Shown here: in pieces, positions 1-11,562 of the stretch
Layout of the letters: each line of letters begins with the position of its first letter
Numbering within the stretch: position 1 is the first letter of the stretch
DNA from: Strongylocentrotus droebachiensis
Lineage: Eukaryota; Echinodermata; Echinoidea; Camarodonta; Strongylocentrotidae
NCBI GenBank assembly: GCA_035222895.1
Contig: JAVYIG010007941.1
Coordinates: 31,165-95,164 of the forward strand
Reading direction: 5' to 3'
DNA: 64,000 nucleotides
Translations under genes and position numbers: made by a program
Notes under the pieces: generated by a model
Told to the model about the DNA's origin: nothing
The model's database searches: none
Seen by the model: the letters and a program-made list of their open reading frames with translations, nothing else

Positions 1-983
1 ATGAATTATTTCCATATTTTGATATGTACATCGGACTATAGTTCTTTAAAAATGTGAAAATGAAATTGCAATTATGTACCACTCTGTTGTTAAACTTTAT
101 TTTTGTAAAATCCATTAAGTATTCTGTTGTGAGGTATTATTATTTCTATCTTAGATATCTTCTAGTGATTGCCTTATTAATTAACACATTGTTATCATGA
201 ATAGTACACATACAATAAAGTAATATACATTTAATTGTATTCATTGCTATTTTTTGTGATTAGAACAAATGTTTACATATTATCAGATTCCAAGAAGAGT
301 GTGAAATTTGAAATCAAAATACACACACACCCCTACAAATTAAACACATGTACAATTTGCATTTATACTATTTTCATCATAACTATGATCGAAATTAAGT
401 GTTTTCCATTAGGTGCAGAGAAAGGATGTCAGACATATTAGTAGAATTAATATAAATAAAAAGTTCATACATTGTGTTAATACCTGTACATGTCATATTT
501 CTATAATTGTAATCATAACTATGATGGAATGTTGTGTTTGTATTGCGTACAAAGAAAGTGTGTAAAACATAATAGTAAAATGTACTCAAACCAAATTTAA
601 TCTTTGCTTCATGCACTTACACTTACAATTCATATCATTTGTAGCATTACTATAATAAAGTATTTTGTAAATGCCTAGGTCAGAAGTGTAACATAGCAGT
701 GAAAGTGATACGAACAATTTTCTTTTAAAATCGATTAGAGTAATGAGGTAACTAATAAACACTTTAAATTATTTTGTTTACGGTTACGTTATCATCACAT
801 CATCATAGCGATCAGTGTTTTCGTTAACAATGTTTTGAATAGCCGTACTAATTCATATCATTTGCATCATTGTTATGATTAAGATACATTTCGTACATTG
901 TGTTCGTTACTGATCATACTGATAATAATGATAACGTGGTAGTTAACATTGATTTTACAAAATGACACTTACATTCCCTCTAT
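1..983. other. 3' flank of gene A
   Basis: A+T-rich DNA downstream of the gene A stop codon. Parts match the 3' flanks of genes B (about 19150-19800) and C (about 44530-45190), for example the stretch around 275-310 with the words atattatcaga and agaagagtg. It therefore belongs to the duplicated unit and probably carries 3' untranslated sequence. The short reading frames in it are not conserved as protein. No other gene seen. Confidence 0.5.
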
Positions 984-1625
984 TTAGAGGTAAGTTGTAA
1001 GCACATCATCAGGACCATCATCATGATCATTAACAATGTGGCGATCTGTACTAATTTCGCAATAAGTTGACGCACCTTCAGTGTTAACATAAGTAGGCTC
1101 CTCCGTCAGAATGGAATGTGCCCTCACTTGCTTGCGGACGAGAGTGGGGCTAACGTTAAGTACAGCATCATGATCATCATCAACTGAGGTGGTAGTGGGA
1201 TTGGAGACCTGTTGGGTATTACTAGCTGTTGATTTGCACTTTAGTATAGGCTTCATGGCCATGTAGGTATGGGGTACTTCGGAAACATCGGGAATTGCAT
1301 TTATGATGTCTGATTGGTCAGTGTGATCCTTAACAATGTTTTTAATATCTGTACTAATTCCACAATAAGTTGGCCTACCTATGGTGTTGAAATAAGTAAG
1401 TTCTTCCTTTAGATTAGAGTGTGCCTTCACTTGTTTGCGGACAAGAGTGGGGCTAATGTAAAGTGCAGCATCATCATGATCGTCAATTGAGGTGCTGGGA
1501 TGGGAGACTTGTTGGCTAGTAGTAGATGAGGATTTGCACTTTAATGCCATATAGGTATGGGGTACTTCGGAAACATCGGGAATTTCGTATGTAGGGTCTG
1601 ATTGATCGAAGGTCGTGTCCAAAGA
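984..1625 (-). CDS. Gene A exon 6: cytoplasmic tail
   Basis: Encodes 213 residues and the stop, following the acceptor tttccag. Two tandem modules of about 95 residues each contain a [12 protein letters not shown] segment, a Ser/Thr/Asp-rich spacer, the block SPTLVRKQV and a closing pair of tyrosines. Tyrosines and contexts by tail residue: Y13 (TYEIP), Y25 (YMAL), Y56 (YISP), Y78 (YFN), Y87 (YCGI), Y121 (YMAM, a YxxM PI3K-type site), Y179 (YVN, a Grb2-type site), Y188 (STYCEI, fits the ITIM pattern SxYxxI) and Y212 in the final TTYL. The C-terminal TYL fits a class I PDZ ligand. Binding roles come from known motif classes and are inferred here. Confidence 0.87.
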   Translation of the reverse strand, partial: SLDTTFDQSDPTYEIPDVSEVPHTYMALKCKSSSTTSQQVSHPSTSIDDHDDAALYISPTLVRKQVKAHSNLKEELTYFNTIGRPTYCGISTDIKNIVKDHTDQSDIINAIPDVSEVPHTYMAMKPILKCKSTASNTQQVSNPTTTSVDDDHDAVLNVSPTLVRKQVRAHSILTEEPTYVNTEGASTYCEISTDRHIVNDHDDGPDDVLTTYL

Positions 1626-4486
1626 CTGGAAACCCGAAAGAGAAATATTTACTTGATGAATTAACAAGAAGGAGGTTGCACGGATCCTTCCCATCATCAT
1701 TTCAAATTAGTTAAAATAAACAAAAACATACATAAATAAACTTAAAATAAACAAACAATTACAACCATTAAACACTTTCAAATAAATCTACTGAAAGGAA
1801 ATTTTAGATTGGTTCATCTCATAAGTTGAAAACATAACAATACCATTAGTGCATAATCCAGACATTATTGTTTATACTATAAACAGAGTTTTGAAATGTC
1901 CCTAATGGGGCTTAATTCTTTAAAATATTTGCGAATATTTGTGCTCACTAAATATCTGAAGTATTTAAACATTCATATCAAAGGTTAACAAAAAATTGAA
2001 TTCACCTTAACACCGCTTGTTGATGTTTGCTTGCTGTTGTGAGATGTTTCATCATCTGGTAGATTTCCAGTGGTCTGTAAAGCTTGAGCTGCTGATCACA
2101 GAAGGTAAATTAATTTTGAGGGGTCAATATTATTATTAGTCTATACGACCAATTGGTCTTCAGCATTGAAACAACTTATATATTTGTGTCTTTCTTACTT
2201 TCGCAATAATTATCCTGCTCAAGAAGTGTCATGTTTATTAGGTATAATTATAAATACTCTTCACTTTATAATATCATTATTATGTATAACTATGATATGC
2301 GTCAGCCCTATATATATTATTTACTAATGTTAGGAGGTTCACTGTGCTATTTAGAACCACATGAATTTCATCGCCTTGCTTTTTACGAGGTCCAAATTAA
2401 AACGAGACTGTTAGGACTAGAGGTTATATGACTTTACAACAGGTTTTTCTCCCTATTCCTTCCAAGATTCAAAGTTTTCGTTACAACGTGGCATCGACAG
2501 AAATAAATATCATTATAATAACAGTTACCATTATTACAATTATTTTCATTGACAAAATAAATACAATCCGTTATTCCACATTTCTACCATGTGTCATATT
2601 CGAATTCATTTTCATTTTCGTTAGAATACAATTGTGACAGCTCGTCTCTTCACACAGCCCAACTATATACACGAAGACTTTTTACAACGTTAAAATGACC
2701 TACCATCTCTCTTCTTAGAGCAGATAAAACCGCCAACAAATGCCAGTACAATTAACAGCATCACCACGCCGGAACATCCAGGTATAACAAGACGCATTTT
2801 TGTGTACCATGGTTTCTTCTTAGGTTCTTAAGAGCAAATGAAATGAAACGACAAATACATTTAACAATCTTATATTTTTACATAATTAATTGATTGCATT
2901 TTCTCCCTTGTTTTCTTTTTCTCCAATTGAAATGTGCTTCCATTACGGTTTCTTATCCCTAATTATAAAGCATTTCTAGGTCAAAATATATAATGACAAA
3001 AACAGTGACTTAAATTTGTAAGGGTAAGGATAAATGTCAACAAGAACTGTATGTTACAGAAAAATCACCATTATAAGAGCTTGGTAAACACAAGCAGGAG
3101 AGTTTAAATGTATCAGTGTGTTTTGTGCTACTATACTCTAAAGCACTGATGCCAGCATTTTCATATCACAAGTGCAGTATTTTTACAAAAAGATGTAAAT
3201 ACAATCCATGTGTTGTAAGATATATATAATTAAAAGAAGAATCCATTCTGTATCATGCATTATAATGCCAACGGTGAGCAAAAATCAGTTAACCTTAATA
3301 CCAATAATCCGCCTGAACCATGAAACTTTCAAGGATACTTCTTTCTATTACACACACAACCATGTATATAACTCATGAGTTAATATCTGGACTAGACTTA
3401 TGATAACATCAAACGAACTGTGGTGTTATTGATAAAAGCAAGAGTAGAAACATGTAAATGCCAAACAAAATGTAATGAGCTAGTTATTCCTATCCGGAAA
3501 AAAGGTATACATTGATCCAAACAATATATATATACGACTGATGACACAAAGATTTGTTTAAAGGTAAAGACCAGTATTGGAAACGCCCACATTTCAAAAA
3601 ATGAAATGGAAGCTCTTAATACCAATCATGTGAAAGAATATGTTTTGAATAATACATGATGATAAAAATGTTGACGGAAAACAGCCTACTAATTGATATA
3701 TTTGGTAAATTAGTGTATCTCTCGCCTGTTGAAAGATACAAATGCACATGTCGCGCACGTGTGTGTAGTCCCATATACATCTTTCTGTGTACAGTGATTC
3801 TAACTTTATGAAGACTTGGCCAAATTTATTATCATTTTGATGATTCCAGAACCTTGCAGTACATCTATGTTAGATGATCAACCTTTTCTGATCGATTTCA
3901 GAATGTTTCTTTCACAATGCAATCGCATGACCATAACTGGTCTTTAGCTTTAACGTCTGTGGGACACTGAAAATAAGGATTTACACCAAACGGGAGTGTT
4001 TCTTGAATTTCATAAATATTAAAAATGCATTATTAACAAAGCTCCAAATAACCATTCTTGTTAATGTTAACAAACATACGCACACAAACGCCAAACGTGC
4101 TATTCACACTTTCTTTGATCTCTTTTAACTTCAAATAAGCTCTTCTAAATTTCACTAATTTCACTGAGCAATATTTCTCTTGCAACGTTTTTACTGCTAA
4201 TAAGTGCCATTGTTCAGTGCAGGCGCGTACGCAGGGGGGGGGGGGGGGGGTTGGGGGGTTAAACACCCCCCTTTGGGAATTTTTTGTGTGTAAACCCCCC
4301 CAAAAAAAAAACCTAAAACCCCCCCCTTTTGGATTTTTTTTTTTTTTTTTTTTTTTTTTATCATAAAAAAAAAAAAAAAAAAATCCCATAGCCCACCTTA
4401 AAAAGGTGACCTTACCCCCCCCCCAACGGAACAAAATGTCAAATTTCAAAATTTCGAGACCAAAAAAAAAAAAAAAGTGTCCTCTT

Positions 4487-4525
<39 letters not shown>

Positions 4526-7500
4526 CTTATTCAGCGGTCGGCTGAGTCGTTGCGAAATTTTCGGACCGATTTATAAATGTTAAAACCCCCCCCCCCCTTG
4601 AAAAAATCCTGCGTACGCGCCTGGTTCAGTGTTAATAATATGCATGCTATTTCATGTTCTATGTTCCTTGAGTTGTAGGGCCAAAATGTGTCGTGTAAGA
4701 TGTCCCACTTCCTGTGAAATCTATTTAAAAAAGGACATGTAAATTTTGTTAAGTTATTCATTTCTTGATTGAAGGATTTGTGTTATTAAGTCTGTAACAA
4801 ACAAACTGGAATAATTTGTAATGGTAATATCATTTTTACCATCATGGATACTGTATATGATTCATCATCATTAAAGACATTAGGCTTTCACATTATATTG
4901 AGGTCACAGAAAAATAGCAACAATAATAATATTGATGATCATTTAAACATAACCATACAAATTACAATAAACTAATTACAGTATTATAATGGTATTAATT
5001 AAAAAGGAGGAGAATAATAAAAAAAAAAAAAAAAGAAATGCTTCTACTTCTACTACTAATGAAACTATTGTTCCTTATTACCACTACTGCTACTACCTAC
5101 TATTATTACTACTTATGATGCTACTACTACTTCTACTACTACTACTACTATTACTACTGTAGTGAATTTATGCTCCATTATAGTGTCAACGAACTTTATG
5201 TAATGTTTTGATATTGCCTTGTTGTGCCGACAACTTTTGAGAAATTTACGCTGATAATTTATGCAGTTTTCCTGCGACGTCGTATGTTTCACATTCTTGA
5301 CACATTTTGGCACCTGCCTTCACATATCTCGTCGCCATGGTTTGTTTTCGTAATGTGACCAATCACAGCTTCCGCTGGTCACGTTTTCGCCACGGAGCTG
5401 GGGTTTTCGGACTGAGCCTGCATGATCTCGTAAGATCATCACGTATTGGATTGATTCACTTTTATAGCGATCTTCGCGATTTTTCATCCAGCAGCTACGG
5501 CGACATAGTGTAGCGTTTTCCGTTGGATTTCCACTAGTACACGCCTGTGATTTCTTCACGACAACTGTTAATAGCGAACTGCTTGTTTTCTCTTCGCGAC
5601 TCGACATCTCGTGACTTCAATTCTGACACTTATTTCACTTAGAATACGCGGTTTATTTACAACACGCCAGTGGTTATTTTCGTGTACTTTCTTCCTGGGC
5701 TAGCATATTTTGATTTACGCTTGTGCTAGCCCGAGGTGTTTATATTTACGTTACTTCATTTTTGCCACAACTTTAGAAGAACGCGATCCGCTTCTCGTAC
5801 TTTAGCCGAGGCCTCCGGTTATTAGATAGCGTTTATATTACCAACTCTTGCCACAACTAGACTCCACTTCTTCAGTCTTCAGTCTAGTATTTTGTATATA
5901 GTCGTCGGGGACATTTACTACGAACACTCCCTCTGTTCCCCAACATTTAGGAGTGTCAATTTCTACAATTCTTCTTCAACGTGTTACACTCGACATTGTA
6001 TATTGATCAACACACATCGCGATCGCCATTGTCATCTTCATACTACATATATAGGATCACTCTCAAGTTTCTACACAACAAAAGACAGTGGTGAGTAAAA
6101 GTCTAGTTCGTACTCATTATAGTCAGCATAGAATTTTTACATTGGTGACCCCGACGTGATACGTTTTTACTCGCTGTGTGTTATCATTATCAACATCGTT
6201 ATGCCTGATCTTACAGAACCAGTCGATCCTACCACTACCGGTGATACTTCTACTTCTTCCTTTTCGCCCAGCATTGCTGGAGCTGTCGGTCTTAAACTTC
6301 CGCCTTTCTGGCCGAACGATCAGTCCCTGTGGTTCGCACAAGTGGAAGCACAATTCTTAACCAGAGGTATTACAACCGAGAATACTAAATTTGCACACGT
6401 TGTTGGTTTGTTGCAGCCAGAGATCGCGCAAGAAGTTCGTGATTTTTTGATCAATCCGCCTACTACAGAACGGTATACTTCACTTAAGACTGAACTTATC
6501 AAGCGCACTTCGGCATCTCAACAGCACCGTCTACACCAACTTCTCATCTCGGAAGAACTAGGTGACCGGAAACCGAGTCAATTTCTGCGTCGCATGAGGC
6601 AGCTCTTGGGTGAGGTTTCCCTAGAGGATAACATTTTGAAACAGTTGTTTTTACAGCGATTGCCCAATAATGTACAGTTAATTCTTGCATCTACGAGTGA
6701 AGAAGTTTCAATCGAACAGTTAGCTTTAATCGCCGATAAGATTGTTGAGGTAGCAGCACCATCACCTTTTTTAGCTACAGTTTCTCAGCCTGCGGCTACT
6801 ACTAGTTTTGCTACACCCAGTCAGTCAGCTACGGTTTGTACCACAGGAGCATGTGTTTGTAGTTCCGATAGTGTGTCTGTTAAGGATTTACATGTTTCAG
6901 TCCATCAATTGACGCTACAGGTACAGGCGTTGACCGCGAACATTCAAGAACGTGGCAGGTCCAGTGAACGTGGTGCCAAGGCGACCTCTCGACAGTCGAA
7001 GAGCAGATCAATGAGCAGGTCTCGCAGACAGCCAGATAAGAACGGTTATTGTTGGTATCAGTCCAATTTTGGTACCAAGGCTCACAGGTGTTTATTACCT
7101 TGTACATTTTCTTCTCATCAGTCTACTCCTCGTCCTGTTCAGGGAAACGACTAGACCGACATATTGAAGCAACTAGTAGTGTCGGTCCGAACCCAGAGAG
7201 TCGCTTGTTTTATATTACTGACAAGCAAACCGGAACTCGTTTTTTAGTAGATACTGGTGCCGAGGTCAGTATCTTCCCACGGTCTGTTCTTGGGAAATCA
7301 TTTTCTTCTCTACCTTCTCACTCCAAGATAGAGCTTGAAGCTGTTAACCGTACCCCTATACAAGTCTACGGAGAGCGGTTTTTTTCACTCGACCTGGGAC
7401 TTCGCCGGACATTTAAGTGGGTGTTTATTGTGACCAGCATATCGACGCCTATTCTTGGAGCTGATTTCCTGGACCATTTCGGTTTACTGGTTGACGTTAA

Positions 7501-10500
7501 GTTCCGCAAGCTTATCGATAGGACTACTAGCCTTTCTGTGCATGGTTTCGGTTCATTCACGGGTACCATTAGCCCCATGTATGTCCGACAGGCTACTGCT
7601 ACACCGTCACGGTTTAACGACCTTCTTCAAGGTTATCCGGACATAGTTCGTCCTACCTACAACGACATATCAGTGAAGCATGCTACCACTCACCACATAG
7701 TCACTCATGGTCCTCCAGTTACGGCTCGGCCTCGTCGCCTTGCGCCAGATCGCCTCGAGATCGCCCGTGCAGAGTTTCAGCATATGCAGGAGCTTGGAAT
7801 CATACGGCCATCTTCAAGTAACTGGGCCTCACCTCTACATATGGTTCCCAAGAAGAAGCCAGGTGAGTGGCGTCCTTGTGGGGACTATCGTGCTCTCAAT
7901 GCCTCCACGGTTCCTGACAGATACCCTATACCTCACTTACAAGACTTTTCTGGTGCACTTCAGGGCAAGCAGGTTTTTTCCAAGTTGGACTTGGTTCGTG
8001 CCTATCATCAGGTACCGGTAGAACCATGTGACATTGCCAAGACTGCTATTACGACACCCTTTGGCCTTTTTGAATTCATCCGCATGCCATTTGGACTCAG
8101 AAACGCTGCACAGACTTTTCAACGATTCATAGATGAAGTTTTGAGGGGTTTGCCGTTCGTCTATGCATATATTGACGATCTTCTAGTTAGCAGTACGGAT
8201 ATGGATGAGCACGAGCGGCATCTTAAGCAGCTTTTTGACCGTTTGTCTCAACACGGTATCGTAATCAACCCATCCAAGTGTGTGTTCGCAGTTTCTAGCC
8301 TCACCTTTCTGGGTCATCATATCGACGAGAAAGGCATATCACCTCTTCCAGACCGGGTAGTTGCTATCCAGGAGTTTCCACCACCCACTTCTCTACGTAA
8401 GCTGCGGGAATTCTTGGGGTTGGTGAACTTTTACCGTCGTTTTGTACCCCATTGCGCAGATATTGCTCGTCCACTCACCGACCTACTCAAGAATCAGAAG
8501 AAGAAGAATCGACCAATCGAGCTCGACGCTGAGGCACTTTTAGCTTTCAACGAGACGAAGTCGGCTTTATCGCGTGCTACTCTTCTGGTTCATCACAGGT
8601 CAGACGTTCCTGTTTGTCTACTTACCGATGCCTCGGACTATGGGGTAGGGGCAGTTTTGCAGCAGCTGGTTCATGGGGAGTGGCAGCCACTTTCCTTTTT
8701 CTCCAAACGTCTTAAATCTGCAGAGACTCGATATGGAACTTTTGGCAGAGAACTTCTGGCCATCTACTTAGCCATCAAGCATTTCTCCCACCTTCTCGTT
8801 GGTCGGCATTTATGTGTGTATACTGATCACAAACCACTAGTTCATGCCTTCAACGCCAAGCCTGATCGGTATTCGCCACGAGAGATCAGACACTTGGATT
8901 TCATTTCCCAGTACACTACTGACTTGCGTCATATTAGTGGGAAAGACAACACAGCAGCTGACGCCCTTTCTCGAGCTGACATCCATGCTCTACATATAGA
9001 TGCATCCTCCGTCATCGATTTTGAGGCTATCGCTGAAGCTCAGAAGTCTGATTTGGAGCTTGATAGTTTACGACATTCGTCTCTTCATCTGGACGCCATA
9101 CCACTTCCTTCTTCACCTGGTACTATTTTGTGTGATACTACTAAGGGCAATCCTCGTCCTTACGTCCCTCCATCGTTCAGGCGCACAGTTTTTAGTGCTC
9201 TTCATGATTTGTCACACCCTGGTATCAGAGCATCTCAGCGTTTGGTCACCGACCGTTTCGTGTGGCCCAGCATAAACACTGATGTGAGGAAGTAGGCCAG
9301 AACTTGCCTTAAGTGCCAGCGGTGTAAGATACACCGTCATACGAGGGCACCATTGGGCACATTCTCGACTCCGGATGCCAGATTTGACCATGTTCATATA
9401 GATTTGGTAGGACCTCTTCCTCCTTCAGAGGTCTATGCATATCTACTTACATGCATAGACAGGTTTACTCGTTGGCCTGCAGCTATACCACATAAGGACA
9501 TAACAGCAGAGTCCGTCGCACGGGCTTTTGTCGCCAACTGGGTTGCTCTTTACGGGGTTCCCTCTCTCACCGACCTGTTAGGGAGCAAGCGTACTAGGAC
9601 TACAGCTTATCATCCTGCTTCTAATGGACTTGTGGAACGTTTCCACCGCCAACTGAAAGCTTCACTCAAAGCTCATTCTAACGCTCGCTGGACTGAGACC
9701 CTTCCTCTCGTCATGTTGGGTATTCGTACGACTGTGAAATTTGACCTGGGTTGCTGTGCATCCGAGCTTGTCTACAGGACCACCATTCGGTTGCCGGGGC
9801 AATTTGTTGCTCCCGGTCAGACTAGCAGTTGTGCTGATCTCAGCGATTACGTGGATAGACTCAAGCAACAGATGCAGGACTTGAGAGCTCAGCCTCCTCG
9901 TGTTTCTCAACGTCAGTCACAGGTTCATCCTGATTTATCTACTTGTACACATGTTTTCGTGCGACATGATGCTGTGAGGAAGCCGCTGCAACCTCCGTAT
10001 GATGGTCCTTTTCAGATTCTTAGCCGTTCTGACAAGTTTTTCACTCTCGATGTGCGTGGAAAACATGGTAGTGTCAGTGTCGACAGACTGAAGCCGGCAT
10101 ACATCGATTCAGAGTTTTCTAAGGTTCCTCCTTCTGACAAGTTTCCTCCTTCTGACAAGATTCTTCCTCCCGTCACGGCTCCTCCTCTTGTCAAGGCTCC
10201 TACATCACGTTTGAAGGATGTACGCCCTCCTGTTTCTCCAACGCCTACTCCTCCTCCAGTGAAGTCGACCAGGTCAGGGAGACACGTTCATTGGCCTGCA
10301 CGTTTTGTACAGTATTTTGCAGTGAGTTGAACACTACTTGTATATCTTCATCGATTGCTTCCTTTTTCATATCTTCTCAAGCAACAATCTAGAGGGGGAT
10401 TATATGTAGTGAATTTATGCTCCATTATAGTGTCAACGAACTTTATGTAATGTTTTGATATTGCCTTGTTGTGCCGACAACTTTTGAGAAATTTACGCTG

Positions 10501-11433
10501 ATAATTTATGCAGTTTTCCTGCGACGTCGTATGTTTCACATTCTTGACACATTTTGGCACCTGCCTTCACATATCTCGTCGCCATGGTTTGTTTTCGTAA
10601 TGTGACCAATCACAGCTTCCGCTGGTCACGTTTTCGCCACGGAGCTGGGGTTTTCGGACTGAGCCTGCATGATCTCGTAAGATCATCACGTATTGGATTG
10701 ATTCACTTTTATAGCGATCTTCGCGATTTTTCATCCAGCAGCTACGGCGACATAGTGTAGCGTTTTCCGTTGGATTTCCACTAGTACACGCCTGTGATTT
10801 CTTCACGACAACTGTTAATAGCGAACTGCTTGTTTTCTCTTCGCGACTCGACATCTCGTGACTTCAATTCTGACACTTATTTCACTTGGAATACGCGGTT
10901 TATTTACAACGCGCCAGTGGTTATTTTCGTGTACTTTCTTCCTGGGCTAGCATATTTTGATTTACGCTTGTGCTAGCCCGAGGTGTTTATATTTACGTTA
11001 CTTCATTTTTGCCACAACTTTAGAAGAACGCGATCCGCTTCTCGTACTTTAGCCGAGGCCTCCGGTTATTAGATAGCGTTTATATTACCAACTCTTGCCA
11101 CAACTAGACTCCACTTCTTCAGTCTTCAGTCTAGTATTTTGTATATAGTCGTCGGGGACATTTACTACGAACACTCCCTCTGTTCCCCAACATTTAGGAG
11201 TGTCAATTTCTACAATTCTTCTTCAACGTGTTACACTCGACATTGTATATTGATCAACACACATCGCGATCGCCATTGTCATCTTCATACTACATATATA
11301 GGATCACTCTCAAGTTTCTACACAACAAAAGACAGTGGTGAGTAAAAGTCTAGCTCGTACTCATTATAGTCAGCATAGAATTTTTACACTACTACTACTT
11401 CTACTACTAATACTACTACTACTACTACTAAAG

Positions 11434-11464
<31 letters not shown>

Positions 11465-11527
11465 TACCACTACTACCACTATTACTACTGCTGCTAGTAC
11501 TACTTCTCCTAATCATACTTCTACTTT

Positions 11528-11562
<35 letters not shown>

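Larger units (their letters stand above)
5158..11388 (+). mobile_element. Complete Ty3/gypsy LTR retrotransposon (6231 bp), coding-defective
   Basis: Two 984-bp LTRs with TG...CA ends enclose a tRNA-Trp primer-binding site, gag, pol (protease, reverse transcriptase, RNase H, integrase) and a purine-rich tract. The 4-bp sequence ctac flanks both sides (5154-5157 and 11389-11392), although in a triplet repeat such a match is weak. The LTRs differ at three positions, all transitions, so the insertion is recent. No envelope-like frame follows pol. The integrase carries a stop and a deletion, so this copy cannot supply its own integrase. It lies antisense to gene A in intron 3. Confidence 0.95.

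Noticed and set aside
2231-2637. Two frames (66 and 69 residues) closely similar to frames at 21051-21457
   Set aside because: They lie in intron 4 of A and B; similarity is that of recent duplicates and not protein-specific, and gene C does not keep the frames.
5307-5607. 68- and 95-residue frames on both strands, repeated at 10554-10854
   Set aside because: They are inside the two LTRs and identical only because the LTRs are nearly identical.
10331-10404. Envelope-like third gene of the gypsy element
   Set aside because: Only 74 bases lie between the pol stop and the 3' LTR, so no further gene fits.
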